Shown here piece by piece: positions 54,909-64,000 of a stretch of 64,000 bases of DNA (position 1 is the first letter of the stretch; each line of letters begins with the position of its first letter). The stretch is from Mycolicibacterium sphagni (lineage in GTDB: Bacteria > Actinomycetota > Actinomycetes > Mycobacteriales > Mycobacteriaceae): positions 62,001-126,000 of the forward strand of contig NZ_NOZR01000005.1 of NCBI RefSeq assembly GCF_002250655.1, read 5' to 3'. The translations under genes and the position numbers were made by a program. A model generated the notes under the pieces. That model ran no database searches. It was not told the DNA's origin and worked only from the letters and a program-made list of their open reading frames with translations.

Positions 54909-55831
54909 GAGTCCACGCGCAGCAGGTCGAGAGCATGCTGCAGGTCGGCCGGATACGGGCTGGTGATCTCGAAGTGCCTGCCGTCGGCTGGATGCGCGAA
55001 CGCCAGTGAGCGCGCGTGCAGCCACTGCCGTTCCAGGCCGAGCCGTTTGGCCAGCACAGGGTCGGCACCGTAGGTCAGATCGCCTGCGCAGGGATGGTGC
55101 AGCGCGGAGAAGTGCACCCGGATCTGATGGGTGCGGCCGGTTTCCAGATGGATGTCAAGGAGGCTTGCCGCCCGGAACATTTCGAGGGTGTCGTAATGGG
55201 TGATGCTGTGCCGTCCGGCTTCGGTGACCGCGAATTTCCAGTCGTGGCCGCGATGCCGGCCGATCGGCGCGTCGATGGTGCCGCTTGATGGATCCGGATG
55301 TCCTTGCACCACAGCGTGATAGCGCTTGTCGACGGTGCGCTGCTTGAACGCGCGCTTGAGCAGGGTGTAGGCCCGCTCGGACAGCGCGACCACCATGACC
55401 CCGGACGTCCCGACGTCCAGGCGGTGCACGATGCCCTGGCGTTCGTGAATGCCCGAGGTGCTGATCCGAAATCCTGCCGCGGCAAGTCCACCGAGCACGG
55501 TGGGACCGTGCCAGCCGACCGTCGCGTGGGCGGCCACACCCGGAGGCTTGTCGACGACGACGATATCGGCGTCGGAGTACAGAATTGTCATGCCCTCGAT
55601 CTCGACGGGCGTGTTCTCGGGTGGCGGGGCCTCCTCGGGAATCTGCACACTCAGCCAGGCGCCGGCCTCGAGCCGGTCGGACTTGCCGGCCCGCACACCG
55701 TCGAGTTCGACGCCGCCGTCCTCTGCGATGGCCGCTGCGGTGGTGCGGGACAGTCCCAGCAGCCGGGCCAGGCCGGCGTCGACCCGCATGCCGGCCAGCC
55801 CCTCGGGGACCGGCATCGAGCGCTCGGCCAT
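54905..55831 (-). CDS. rluD: Ribosomal large-subunit pseudouridine synthase, RluA family
   Basis: A 308-residue enzyme with an N-terminal S4 RNA-binding domain ([26 protein letters not shown]) and an RluA catalytic domain with the Asp motif [17 protein letters not shown] and the [15 protein letters not shown] segment. It isomerises uridines in 23S rRNA helix 69 if it is a true RluD. The start overlaps the lspA stop (TGATG), a pairing conserved widely in bacteria. Confidence 0.94.
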   Translation of the reverse strand: MAERSMPVPEGLAGMRVDAGLARLLGLSRTTAAAIAEDGGVELDGVRAGKSDRLEAGAWLSVQIPEEAPPPENTPVEIEGMTILYSDADIVVVDKPPGVAAHATVGWHGPTVLGGLAAAGFRISTSGIHERQGIVHRLDVGTSGVMVVALSERAYTLLKRAFKQRTVDKRYHAVVQGHPDPSSGTIDAPIGRHRGHDWKFAVTEAGRHSITHYDTLEMFRAASLLDIHLETGRTHQIRVHFSALHHPCAGDLTYGADPVLAKRLGLERQWLHARSLAFAHPADGRHFEITSPYPADLQHALDLLRVDS

Positions 55832-56385
55832 CAGGCCGTCTCGGCCTTATCATCGCTGGTGGACGGCTCCGATGTGCGGCGACCTGTGGTGTCGAAGTCA
55901 TACCCGAACAGCGACAGCGCGACCAACAGGATCGCCCCACCGACCACGGCCGGGTCGGCCACGTTGAACACCGGCCACCAGCCGATGGACAGGAAGTCGA
56001 CGACGTGTCCACGCAGCGGGCCCGGCGAGCGGAAGAACCGGTCGGCCAGATTGCCCAGCGCGCCACCGAGGATCATCCCTAGCCCGAGGGCCCACCAGGG
56101 CGACACCAGCCGGCGGCCCATCCAGATGATGCCCACCACGACACCGGTGGCGACCAGCGTCAGCACCCAGGTGTAGCCGGTGGCCATGGAGAACGCCGCG
56201 CCTGAGTTGCGCACCAACGTCCACGTGACGGTGTCACCGATGATCGAGACCGGTTGACCGGGGGTCAGCAGCCGCACGGCAAGCACCTTGGTGATCACGT
56301 CGAGGGCCAGCACCACGCCCGCCACCGACAGCAACAGACGCAGCCGTCGCGGCGACTCGGTCGTAGCACTGGATTCGTCGGTCAC
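55831..56385 (-). CDS. lspA: Lipoprotein signal peptidase
   Basis: A 184-residue aspartic protease with four helices that cleaves prolipoprotein signals. The catalytic-site regions are [23 protein letters not shown] (first Asp) and [23 protein letters not shown] (second Asp). Start is GTG 56385, since the longer open frame upstream lies antisense to ansA. It heads lspA-rluD-rarD and is divergent from ansA across 28 nt. Confidence 0.95.
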   Translation of the reverse strand: MTDESSATTESPRRLRLLLSVAGVVLALDVITKVLAVRLLTPGQPVSIIGDTVTWTLVRNSGAAFSMATGYTWVLTLVATGVVVGIIWMGRRLVSPWWALGLGMILGGALGNLADRFFRSPGPLRGHVVDFLSIGWWPVFNVADPAVVGGAILLVALSLFGYDFDTTGRRTSEPSTSDDKAETA

Positions 56386-56413
56386 TCCCCCATCATTCCC
56401 TAGTCTGTTTGGC

Positions 56414-57331
56414 ATGCCGCGACTCGTCGTCGTTACCACCGGAGGGACCATCTCGACCAGCGCCGACGATGAGGGCGTGCTGCGACCCGTGCACGGTGGC
56501 GCGGAACTGGTCGCCGGCCTCGACGTACAGGTGATCGACCTGTTCACGCTGGACAGTTCGCAGCTCACGCCCGCCGAATGGTTGCGCATCGGCGCCGCAG
56601 TCACCGAGGCGGCTGATGGCGCCGACGGCGTCGTCGTCACCCACGGCACCGACACGATGGAAGAGACCGCGTTGTGGCTGGAACTCACCTATGGCGGCGC
56701 GGCGCCGGTGGTGGTGACCGGCGCGGCCCTGTCCGCTGACGACCCGAACGCCGACGGGCCGGGCAATCTGCGGGACGCCCTGGCCGTGGCGGCCAGCCCC
56801 CAGGCACGGGACCTGGGGGTGATGATCTGCTTCGCCGGGGCGGTGCTGCCCGCATTGGGCACCACCAAGGTGGGCGGGCCCGGCCTGTTCGGTGGGCGAC
56901 CTCCGGTGGGCACGGTCGGCGACGGGGTCTTTTCGATGACCGGCAATAGGGAACGTGCATTTTTGGGCCCGGTGACTGACGTTCCGCAGGTCGATATCGT
57001 GGCGGCCTACCCGGGTGCCGACGGGTCGGCGATCGACGCGTTCGCTCTTGCCGGAGCTCGCGGGCTTGTCATCGAGGCCTTGGGTGCGGGCAACGTGGGC
57101 TCCCCGGTAGTCGAGGCCGTGCGGCGGGCGTGCGCGCGGGGGCTGGCCGTCGCGGTGACTACCCGGGTACCCGGCGGGCACACGGCGGCGCTGTACGGGC
57201 CGGGGCACGACCTGGTGAATGCCGGCGCGGTGATGGTGCCGCAGCTGCGCAGCAGTCAGGCGCGGGTTCTGCTGATGGCGGCGCTCGGTCTGGGGCTACC
57301 CGTGGTCGACGTCATCGGAAGGTGGGGCTGA
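56414..57331 (+). CDS. ansA: L-asparaginase
   Basis: A 305-residue type I/II-fold asparaginase beginning [18 protein letters not shown]. Catalytic threonines are in TTGGTIS and the [16 protein letters not shown] segment carries the second Thr-Asp pair. No signal peptide is present at this start, although a mycobacterial AnsA has been reported to act outside the cell. ATG 56414 is used. The 3' end overlaps dinB by 36 nt. Confidence 0.93.
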   Translation: MPRLVVVTTGGTISTSADDEGVLRPVHGGAELVAGLDVQVIDLFTLDSSQLTPAEWLRIGAAVTEAADGADGVVVTHGTDTMEETALWLELTYGGAAPVVVTGAALSADDPNADGPGNLRDALAVAASPQARDLGVMICFAGAVLPALGTTKVGGPGLFGGRPPVGTVGDGVFSMTGNRERAFLGPVTDVPQVDIVAAYPGADGSAIDAFALAGARGLVIEALGAGNVGSPVVEAVRRACARGLAVAVTTRVPGGHTAALYGPGHDLVNAGAVMVPQLRSSQARVLLMAALGLGLPVVDVIGRWG

Positions 57332-58678
57332 GCGGGCCAGGTCGTCGAGGTAGTCGCCCCAGGCCAGGCTGTCGACGGGGTTGGCCTTGAGCAGCTCGGG
57401 GTTGTCGGCGGGGAAGGTGCGCATCACGCCGGGGCCGGTTCCGCGGGTTTCGAACCGCACGCTGACGACCCCGTGACCGGCGCCCTGCACCCAGCCATGG
57501 CCCAACCCGGAATGGCTGACGTCGTCGCCGATGCGCCAGCCACCGGCCTCGGGTGCGGCCTCGGGCACCGGCACATGGGTGTCCAACGTGTCAGCCACCG
57601 CTCCCTCCATGTGGTCGAGGTCGGGGAACAGCGACTCCTGGCGCACATCGGACAGGCCCGAAAAGCCAACGCCGAGAAGGCGAATCGGGCCCACTTCGCG
57701 CGGATCGAGCAGCAGCCGGTGCGCGGTCGCGGCCAGCGTCCCGGGATCGCCGGTGGCGTACGGGAGCGTCGCCGATCGGGTCAGCGTGGTCATGTCGGAG
57801 CGCTTGAGTTTGACGGTCACGGTGCGCGCGCCGCGGCCGTCGCGTTCCAGACGGCGGTGGGCATGCTCGGCGATCGGACCGATGGCGTCGCGCAGCTGCT
57901 CGATGGTCGTCAGGTCGGCGGGGAACGTCGACTCGGCGCTGATCTGTTTGGCCTCGGCTCGTTCGACGACCGGCCGGTCGTCGATGCCTCGGGCCAGCCG
58001 GTGCAGGGCGGGCCCGATGGTGGCGCCCAGGATGCTGGCGGCCTCGGTGTCGGACAGGGCGGCTAGCTGCCCGACGGTTTCGATGCCGAGCCGGTGCAGC
58101 TTGTCCTCGGCCACCGGGCCGATCCCCCACAACCGCCGCACCGGCAGCCCGTCGAGCAGGGTGCGTTCCTCGTCACGACGGACCACCCGCAGCCCGTCGG
58201 GTTTGGCCAAATCCGAAGCGATCTTGGCGATCTGCTTACCGGAGCCGGCGCCGACCGACGCCACCAGGCCGGTCTCCTCACGAACCCGGAGGCGCAGCAT
58301 CTCCGCGAATTCCTCGACGTCCGCCGCACTCGCGCCGACGAGCTCGGCGGGTTCCCCGAAGGCCTCATCGAAGGACAGCTGTTCGAGAACGGGCACCATG
58401 GCCCGCACGGTGTCCAGCACGCGGCGGCTGGCCACGCCGTAGACCACCCCGCGCGGCGGCAGCACCACGGCGCTGACCCCGACCATGCGGCGGGCCTGAT
58501 GCATTGGCATCGCCGAGCGGGCACCGAACACCCGGGCCTCGTAGCTGGCGCCGGCGACCACGCCGCGGCCGCCGAGCCCGCCGACCAGGACCGGCCGGCC
58601 GCGCAAAGTCGGGCGGGTCAGCTGTTCAACGGATGCGAAGAACGCATCCATGTCGAAATGCAGGACCCAGCGCTCCAC
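57296..58678 (-). CDS. dinX: DNA polymerase IV (Y-family, DinX/DinB1)
   Basis: A 460-residue Y-family translesion polymerase. The palm motif [16 protein letters not shown] at the N-terminus and SFDEAFGEP carry the catalytic acidic residues. HhH motifs follow, and the little-finger domain ends near residue 350. A long C-terminal extension includes the putative clamp-binding QESLFPDLD. It corresponds to Rv1537. Start is GTG 58678; ileS ends 20 nt upstream in the same direction. Confidence 0.94.
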   Translation of the reverse strand: MERWVLHFDMDAFFASVEQLTRPTLRGRPVLVGGLGGRGVVAGASYEARVFGARSAMPMHQARRMVGVSAVVLPPRGVVYGVASRRVLDTVRAMVPVLEQLSFDEAFGEPAELVGASAADVEEFAEMLRLRVREETGLVASVGAGSGKQIAKIASDLAKPDGLRVVRRDEERTLLDGLPVRRLWGIGPVAEDKLHRLGIETVGQLAALSDTEAASILGATIGPALHRLARGIDDRPVVERAEAKQISAESTFPADLTTIEQLRDAIGPIAEHAHRRLERDGRGARTVTVKLKRSDMTTLTRSATLPYATGDPGTLAATAHRLLLDPREVGPIRLLGVGFSGLSDVRQESLFPDLDHMEGAVADTLDTHVPVPEAAPEAGGWRIGDDVSHSGLGHGWVQGAGHGVVSVRFETRGTGPGVMRTFPADNPELLKANPVDSLAWGDYLDDLARSAPPSDDVDHG

Positions 58679-58698
58679 GCGTCGATGCTAGGTGCGGC

Positions 58699-61600
58699 TC
58701 ACGCCTTGGTGATAGCCACCCGCACACCGTCGCCGATCTCCACGCCGTCAACCGGCTCGCCGAAGTCGAAGCTGGTCGCCAGGATCTCGCCGGCGATGAG
58801 ATCGGTATGGGCTGCAGCCCAATCGGCCCGCTCGGCAGGCACCGCCATCACCACACGGATGCGGTCGCTGACATCCAGCCCCGTCGACTTGCGCAGGTCC
58901 TGCAACTCACGGATACGGTCCTTGGCCCAGCCTTCGGCCTCCAGCGCGGGAGTGACCGTGCCATCCAGCACCACCAGGCCCGCGCCCTCCGGTAGTGCTG
59001 CCGTCCATTCCGGATCGGCGGCCACCAGGCGCGAGCTGTACTCCTCGGCGGTGAGCACCACGTCGCCCGCGGTCAGCGTGCCGTCGGCATTAAGGACACC
59101 CTGGCCGGCCTTGACCACCTTGATGGCGTCCTGCACGGCCTTGCCCAACCGCGGCCCGGCCGCCCGGGCGTTGACGGTGAGCTCGAAGCGGCCGTAGGCG
59201 GGGATGTCGTCGGTGAGCTCGACAGCCTTGACGTTCAGCTCGTCGGCGATCAGGTCTGTGAACGGCGCCAAGGCAGCCGGATTATCCACCGCAACAGTCA
59301 ATTTCGGCAACGGCAGACGCACCCGCAGCTTGTTCGCCTTGCGCAGCGACGACGCCGTCGAGCACACGTCGCGTACCTGATCCATGGCCGCCACCAACCC
59401 GGGGTCCGCCGGCACCACGCCGGCCTCGGGCCAGTCGGTCAGGTGCACCGAACGCTCGCCGGTCAAACCACGCCAGATCACTTCGGTGGCCATCGGCAGC
59501 AGCGGGGCCGCCAGCCGGGTGGTCACCTCCAGCACGGTGTGCAAGGTGTCGATGGCGTCGGGGTCTTCCTCCCAGAATCGCGAACGCGACCGGCGCACAT
59601 ACCAGTTCGTCAACGCCTCGGTGAACTGGCGCAGCTGCTCGCACGCACCTGAGATGTCGCAGGTGTCCATCGCCTCGGTCAGGCCGTCACGCAACTCCGC
59701 GAGCTTGGCCAGGATGTAGCGGTCCAGCACATGGCTCGAATCCGTGCGCCAGGTACCGACTTTCGGTGCATACAAGGCCAGGAAGCTATACGCGTTCCAC
59801 AGCGGCAGCAGCACCTGACGAACACCCTCGCGGATGCCCTGTTCGGTAACAATCAGATTGCCGCCGCGCAGGATCGGCGAGGCCATCAGGAACCACCGCA
59901 TGGCGTCGGAGCCGTCGCGGTCGAACACCTCGTTGACGTCTGGATAGTTGCGCAGTGACTTGCTCATCTTGGCGCCGTCGTTGCCGAGGACAATCCCGTG
60001 TGACACACAGGTTTTGAATGCCGGCTTGTCGAACAGCGCACTGGACAGCACGTGCAGGGTGTAGAACCAGCCGCGGGTCTGGCCGATGTACTCGACGATG
60101 AAATCGCCCGGGAAATGGGTCTGGAACCAATCCTGGTTCTCGAACGGGTAGTGCACCTGGGCGTAGGGCATCGATCCGGAGTCGAACCACACGTCGAAGA
60201 CGTCCTCGATTCGGCGCATCGTCGAGTTGCCGGTCGGGTCATCGGGATTCGGCCGGGTCAGCTCGTCGATGTAGGGCCGGTGCAGGTTGTCCGGGCGAAC
60301 TCCGAAGTCACGTTCGAGTTCGTCGAGACTGCCGTAGACGTCGATACGCGGGTGCGTCGGATCATCGGATACCCACACCGGGATCGGCGTGCCCCAGTAC
60401 CGGTTTCGCGAGATCGACCAGTCGCGCGCACCCGACAGCCACTTGCCGAACTGGCCATCCTTGACGTGCTCGGGGTACCAGGTGATCTGCTGGTTGAGTT
60501 CGACCATCCGGTCGCGAAACTCGGTGACCTTGACGAACCACGACGACACCGCGCGGTAGATCAGTGGGTTGCGGCAGCGCCAGCAGTGGGGATAGGAGTG
60601 CTCGTAGGTTTCGTGGCGGATGAGTACCGGGGTGTTGACGGCAGCAGGCCCGGTTCCGTTCTTGAGGTCACGGATGATCTGCGGGTTGGCGTCGAACACA
60701 TGCTGGCCCTGATAGTCGGGCACGGTGGCGTCGAATCTGCCCTTGGAGTCCACCGGAGTGACCGGCACGATGCCGACGGTGTCGGTGGTCGCCTTGTCGT
60801 CCTCACCGTAAGCGGGGGCCATGTGCACCACGCCGGTGCCATCCTCGGTGGTCACGAAGTCCCCACGCAACACCTGAAAAGCGTTGCGCGCCTTTTCATC
60901 GTCAGTGAAGTACGGGAACGGGGGCAGGTAGTGCATTCCGAGTAGCTGTTCACCGGTGAGAGTGGCCAGCACCTCGGGGTCCTCCCCCAGCTCGCGCGCG
61001 TAGGCAGCCAGCCGAGGCTGCGCCAGCACGAAGCGTCGGCCGTCGACGCCGACCACGACGTAGGTGACGTCGGGGTTCACCGCGACCGCCTGGTTCGACG
61101 GCAACGTCCATGGGGTCGTGGTCCAGATCAGCAGATAGGCACCGTCGAGATCGGAACCCGCCTCCTCGACCCGGAACCCGACCGTGATCGCCGGGTCCTG
61201 CCGGCTCTGGTAGACGTCGTCGTCCATGCGCAGTTCGTGGCTGGACAGCGGGGTCTCGTCGTTCCAGCAATACGGCAGCACCCGCACACCCTGATAGGCA
61301 AGGCCCTTGTCCCACAACTGTTTGAACGCCCAGATGACCGACTCCATGAACGGCAGGTCCAAGGTCTTGTAGTCGTTGTCGAAGTCGACCCAGCGGGCCT
61401 GGCGCGTGACGTAGTCGCGCCACTCGCCGGTGTACTTGAGCACCGACGCCCGGCAGGCGTCGTTGAACTTCCCGATGCCCATCTCTTCGATCTGGGCCTT
61501 GTCGGTGATGCTCAGCTGACGCTGCACCTCGAGTTCGGCCGGCAGGCCGTGGGTGTCCCAGCCGAAGCGGCGCTCCACCTTGTAGCCGCGCATGGTGCGA

Positions 61601-61827
61601 TAGCGCGGCACGATGTCTTTGACGTAGCCCGTCAGCAGGTGGCCGTAGTGCGGCAGGCCGTTGGCAAACGGCGGCCCGTCGTAGAAGACATATTCTTGCG
61701 CGCCATCGCGGCGAGCGATGCTGGCGCGGAACGTGTCGTCGGCCGCCCAGTAGTCGAGGACCTCGAGTTCGAGGGCGGGAAAGTTGGGTGAGCCACCGGC
61801 CGGCTTCGGATAGCCATTCTCGGTCAC
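58699..61827 (-). CDS. ileS: Isoleucyl-tRNA synthetase
   Basis: A 1,042-residue class I synthetase. The HIGH motif appears as HYGH at residues 60-63 ([17 protein letters not shown]) and KMSKS as [13 protein letters not shown] near residue 620. The CP1 editing domain is present. The eukaryote-like sequence and HYGH variant match the type 2 IleS of mycobacteria (Rv1536). Start is GTG 61827, with an AGGAGA ribosome-binding site (61839-61844) about 11 nt upstream that lies inside a T-box leader. Confidence 0.96.
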   Translation of the reverse strand: MTENGYPKPAGGSPNFPALELEVLDYWAADDTFRASIARRDGAQEYVFYDGPPFANGLPHYGHLLTGYVKDIVPRYRTMRGYKVERRFGWDTHGLPAELEVQRQLSITDKAQIEEMGIGKFNDACRASVLKYTGEWRDYVTRQARWVDFDNDYKTLDLPFMESVIWAFKQLWDKGLAYQGVRVLPYCWNDETPLSSHELRMDDDVYQSRQDPAITVGFRVEEAGSDLDGAYLLIWTTTPWTLPSNQAVAVNPDVTYVVVGVDGRRFVLAQPRLAAYARELGEDPEVLATLTGEQLLGMHYLPPFPYFTDDEKARNAFQVLRGDFVTTEDGTGVVHMAPAYGEDDKATTDTVGIVPVTPVDSKGRFDATVPDYQGQHVFDANPQIIRDLKNGTGPAAVNTPVLIRHETYEHSYPHCWRCRNPLIYRAVSSWFVKVTEFRDRMVELNQQITWYPEHVKDGQFGKWLSGARDWSISRNRYWGTPIPVWVSDDPTHPRIDVYGSLDELERDFGVRPDNLHRPYIDELTRPNPDDPTGNSTMRRIEDVFDVWFDSGSMPYAQVHYPFENQDWFQTHFPGDFIVEYIGQTRGWFYTLHVLSSALFDKPAFKTCVSHGIVLGNDGAKMSKSLRNYPDVNEVFDRDGSDAMRWFLMASPILRGGNLIVTEQGIREGVRQVLLPLWNAYSFLALYAPKVGTWRTDSSHVLDRYILAKLAELRDGLTEAMDTCDISGACEQLRQFTEALTNWYVRRSRSRFWEEDPDAIDTLHTVLEVTTRLAAPLLPMATEVIWRGLTGERSVHLTDWPEAGVVPADPGLVAAMDQVRDVCSTASSLRKANKLRVRLPLPKLTVAVDNPAALAPFTDLIADELNVKAVELTDDIPAYGRFELTVNARAAGPRLGKAVQDAIKVVKAGQGVLNADGTLTAGDVVLTAEEYSSRLVAADPEWTAALPEGAGLVVLDGTVTPALEAEGWAKDRIRELQDLRKSTGLDVSDRIRVVMAVPAERADWAAAHTDLIAGEILATSFDFGEPVDGVEIGDGVRVAITKA

Positions 61828-62033
61828 GTGCGCGTTCGTCTCCTGTGCCAGCTGCCTGGGCACGGGGACGACGACGCGCCGGTGCGCGAGCGCCGCGGTA
61901 CCACCCCGCTTACGCACGTCACCGTGCGTCGCTCTTCACAGGCTGTGACGGGCCCACCCGTTCGGTTCTAATGAGCCCCGATCAGGACTGTTCTTCCGAA
62001 GGCTCCCCGGTGATGGCCGGATCGACGCCGATC
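61828..62033 (-). ncRNA. ileS T-box riboswitch leader, specifier AUC
   Basis: The leader between the promoter and the ileS GTG carries the T-box core GGGTGGTACCGCG (61906-61894). Upstream is a Stem I-like region around GGCCATCACCGGGGAGCC, in which ATC at 62014-62012 is the expected isoleucine specifier. The downstream part includes the ribosome-binding site AGGAGA and no U-run terminator is visible. This fits the translational class known for actinobacterial ileS: uncharged tRNA-Ile would free the ribosome-binding site. Boundaries are approximate. Confidence 0.9.
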
Positions 62034-62038
62034 AGGCG

Positions 62039-62044
62039 ATTCTA
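62039..62044 (-). promoter_or_regulatory. -10 hexamer of the ileS promoter
   Basis: TAGAAT on the minus strand lies 4 nt after the stop of the upstream gene and about 6 nt before the predicted start of the T-box leader. It predicts that ileS is transcribed from this gap and not only from readthrough. Confidence 0.6.
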
Positions 62045-62048
62045 GCGG

Positions 62049-62636
62049 TCAGGCGACCGGGCTGGCCTCCGAGGTCAGACCGATCAGGCCGAGCCGGAAC
62101 TGATTCGTCAGTTCATCGACTGTGCAGTAGTCCAGCCGGCGGGCGTCGTACCACCAGTCCATCTGCAGATCCCCGTCACCGCGGTAGGCCAAGACGCCGA
62201 GGGCCGGGCCGTCGGTCAGCTGCAACGGGCCGAGCGACGGCTCGGGCGGCAGACCCAGAAAGGAGAACGCCACGTCGGTCGCGGAGTTGCCGAGCTGCCG
62301 AGCAGGCCTCAACGCCTCGCGGACGTCGGCCAATAGCGCGTCGGCGTCCATGTCGCATTCGTCTGCACAGCACAACCGAATCGGGTGCACGGTGGTCAAG
62401 CCGCTGACCGTCACGAACCCCACACCGATGGTCCGGGCGATCGCCCGGCCCAGCGCAGCCAGGAGAACTTCCTCGGCGCCGACCCCGGCGATGCCGACGG
62501 CACCGTCGAGTTCGGCGGTCAATTCATGGGAAAGCGGCGCCGACAATCGGACCAGATCTTCTGGTCGAGGCCGGCCGAGAATCTCATCGTCAACTACCCG
62601 CACATTGCTAGACGGGTAGGTCACAGGAGCAACCAT
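62049..62636 (-). CDS. Stand-alone condensation-domain C-lobe-like protein
   Basis: A 195-residue protein that resembles only the C-terminal half of NRPS condensation/epimerisation domains. TVSGLTTVHPIRLC, VREALRPARQLGN, the sheet motif VAFSFLGLPPEP and the ending LQMDWWYDARRLDYCTVDELTNQFRLGLIGLTSE follow the C-lobe order. The catalytic HHxxxDG of the N-lobe is absent, so acyl transfer is unlikely. ATG 62636 (MVAPVTYPSS) is chosen; TACCGT lies 7 nt upstream, suggesting a leaderless start. It directly precedes the ileS promoter. Confidence 0.6.
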   Translation of the reverse strand: MVAPVTYPSSNVRVVDDEILGRPRPEDLVRLSAPLSHELTAELDGAVGIAGVGAEEVLLAALGRAIARTIGVGFVTVSGLTTVHPIRLCCADECDMDADALLADVREALRPARQLGNSATDVAFSFLGLPPEPSLGPLQLTDGPALGVLAYRGDGDLQMDWWYDARRLDYCTVDELTNQFRLGLIGLTSEASPVA

Positions 62637-62773
62637 GGCCCTTACGGTAGCGGCCGTGTCCCAAAAATGGGAGACCAATCCCGAAACTGTGACGACGCTG
62701 TCAATAATTCTATCAATTCCCCGAATTGCGTTCCAAGTACCCATTACCGGGAGTTCCGGGTTATTCTTTACCG

Positions 62774-63130
62774 GTGCCCAGGACGGATGAAAACGGACGT
62801 CAGCTCAAGACCTTGCTCGACTACCTCCTGGACGGGGACATCGAAGCCAAGGACATCTACGACGCCTTAGGTACCTCAAGCAGTACGTATTACCGGCGGG
62901 TCAAGGAACGCGACTACCCCAACGCCGAGGAGCTGCGTCTGGTGGCCACGCGATTCGGGCTCAGTTATCCCGACTTGCAGGTCCGCTTCGGATTGATGAG
63001 TCGCGAAGAACTCCAGCAATACATCGACTCGGCGCCATTTACGGTGACGACAATTAATACCGTCACCACGACTCGAATTCCTGGAAAACTCTCAGAATTG
63101 AAACCTCGACTCGACGCTCCGCCACTGTAA
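62774..63130 (+). CDS. Small helix-turn-helix protein
   Basis: A 118-residue putative DNA-binding protein. Residues 10-60 form a helix-turn-helix of the XRE or phage-repressor kind (QLKTLLDYLLDGDIEAKDIY, ALGTSSSTYYRRVKERDY), followed by NAEELRLVATRFGLSYPDL. The C-terminal 35 residues are Thr-rich and probably disordered. GTG 62774 is chosen because TATTCT (62762-62767) ends 6 nt upstream, giving a leaderless transcript; an upstream in-frame TTG at 62726 has no support. A seven-helix membrane protein follows 40 nt downstream. Confidence 0.72.
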   Translation: MPRTDENGRQLKTLLDYLLDGDIEAKDIYDALGTSSSTYYRRVKERDYPNAEELRLVATRFGLSYPDLQVRFGLMSREELQQYIDSAPFTVTTINTVTTTRIPGKLSELKPRLDAPPL

Positions 63131-63170
63131 TATTTGCTGAAGTTATTCGGGGGCGTTAGGCGACGACAGC

Positions 63171-63905
63171 ATGGGTCTTGGTGCACTTATCACGGTCACG
63201 CTTGCTTGTGTGGCGTGGAGCCTGTGGATCAGGCGAGTCACCTGGGGCTGCCGTTGGGAGATCGCCGCTACCTTGAACATCGCGCTACAAGGCGCCGCAG
63301 TGTTCTTGATGTCGCCGCTGGCTTCCGAAACCGTCGGACAATGGCTGCACTCACTGACCGGAATGTGGAACCTCGAGGATTACATCGGCCACGACTGTTA
63401 TGTCGTGGCTGCTTCTGCGATCGTCTATAACGCGCTGGGACGTCTGCAGGACGACAATGCGACGCAGGCCGCGTTCCGGCAATACGTCGAGCGTCCCGCC
63501 ACGCTGTGCATACCGCTGCTGCTGGCAACATTCTCGATGGGTAATGGCGCGAAAATCTATCGCGACGACTTCTTCACGGTGCCCACCGATTTCTGGCTGT
63601 CCGCCTACTGGCTGCTGCTCTGCGGAACCCTGATCTACCTGCTCGGGTATGGCTCGCGGGCGCTGCTGATCCTGCGCCGCGATCCCCGGTCTCGACGCAT
63701 CGCCAACGTGTACCTGGCGGCGTCGGCCAGCGGCATCACAGCCTGCGCGATCCGCATCATCACCGCCTACGTCCCCCGGCTCCAAGAGCTCGAGGGTGGC
63801 ACGCTGGTCTGGCTTTTCGCCTGCTCCTGCGGCGCCGGGTTCGCGCTGGCGGCGGCACATTCGTGGCGGATCAAGACCAAGTGGTTCACCCGGGCGGCAC
63901 GCTGA
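63171..63905 (+). CDS. Seven-helix integral membrane protein, unknown function
   Basis: A 244-residue protein with seven predicted helices: about residues 3-20, 28-49, 66-85, 104-119, 140-165, 178-196 and 208-228. A polar segment with potential ligands lies at the start of helix 3 (YIGHDCYVVAAS). It has no signal peptide and no recognised catalytic motif. It resembles in outline actinobacterial membrane proteins found beside XRE-type regulators, but this is a loose likeness. It is co-directional with the HTH gene. Confidence 0.65.
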   Translation: MGLGALITVTLACVAWSLWIRRVTWGCRWEIAATLNIALQGAAVFLMSPLASETVGQWLHSLTGMWNLEDYIGHDCYVVAASAIVYNALGRLQDDNATQAAFRQYVERPATLCIPLLLATFSMGNGAKIYRDDFFTVPTDFWLSAYWLLLCGTLIYLLGYGSRALLILRRDPRSRRIANVYLAASASGITACAIRIITAYVPRLQELEGGTLVWLFACSCGAGFALAAAHSWRIKTKWFTRAAR

Positions 63906-63944
63906 CGGCGCGCCCGCATGGGCGGGTCCCGATAATGGGGATCG

Positions 63945-64000
63945 ATGAAATTCGCGGTGAGCATCCACGGGACGCGTGGTGACGTCGAACCCTGTGCGGC
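63945..64000 (+). CDS. Glycosyltransferase, family-28-like (partial, 5' end only)
   Basis: Only 18 codons are inside the window, reading MKFAVSIHGTRGDVEPCA. This is the start typical of the mycobacterial glycolipid glycosyltransferases such as Rv1524 and Rv1526c, where the first beta strand and G-T-RGD-EP loop bind the acceptor. The rest lies to the right. A role in glycopeptidolipid or phenolic glycolipid glycosylation is inferred from family only. Confidence 0.75.
   Translation, partial: MKFAVSIHGTRGDVEPCA

Overview
This window is chromosomal DNA from a GC-rich mycobacterium, most likely a fast-growing Mycolicibacterium. Gene content and order follow the Mycobacterium tuberculosis Rv1604 to Rv1536 block in reverse numbering. 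The H37Rv insertions in that block (phiRv1 between bioB and bioD, fumarate reductase, vapBC) are absent and other modules stand in their place. Coding density is very high: no gene-free stretch reaches 300 bases. I see no tRNA, rRNA, insertion sequence, prophage or CRISPR array.

Layout. 1-6019 (-): histidine operon hisD-hisC-hisB-hisH-hisA(priA)-impA-hisF, with hisF running off the left edge. 6098-7157 (+): LysE-type exporter and a deazaflavin-dependent oxidoreductase. 7158-11370: de novo NAD genes nadA-nadB-nadC (-), divergent from the Nudix-type regulator nrtR (+), with a perfect palindrome between them. 11403-13324: lipase and a membrane protein. 13321-18468: biotin genes bioB-bsaP (-), the TetR repressor bioQ (+), bioF-bioD (-) and bioA (-), with two BioQ-type palindromes. 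18597-26968 (+): an envelope acyltransferase followed by the glycogen-to-trehalose genes treX-treY-treZ. 27002-31159 (+): efeU-efeO-efeB elemental iron uptake behind an IdeR-like box; efeU appears to start at CTG. 31156-43016 (-): nitrate assimilation genes nasN-narK-nirB-nirD-nnaR-cbiX, running directly into a Ddn-like reductase and ilvA.

43123-46629: a TetR-MFS efflux module with three matching operators, an SRPBCC protein, and a divergent MerR/PPOX pair with a MerR operator. 46618-50166 (-): dnaE1. 50286-54030: two DUF202 membrane proteins, an anchored SecD-P1-head-like protein, a polytopic membrane protein and a divergent pyruvyl transferase. 54006-58678: rarD-rluD-lspA (-), ansA (+) and dinB (-). 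58699-62044 (-): ileS with a T-box leader whose specifier is AUC. 62049-63905: a stand-alone NRPS condensation-like C-lobe, a small HTH protein and a seven-helix membrane protein. The window ends in the first codons of a family-28-like glycosyltransferase.

How it works together. Most modules carry their own sensor next to the genes it should control: NrtR for NAD, BioQ for biotin, an IdeR box for iron, NnaR and a GlnR-like site for nitrogen, TetR for efflux, MerR for PPOX, and a T-box for isoleucyl-tRNA. Several of these regulators have a -10 hexamer 6-7 nt before the start codon and look leaderless. Eight of nine convergent gene pairs abut or overlap, three of them sharing a single CTAG as both stop codons.
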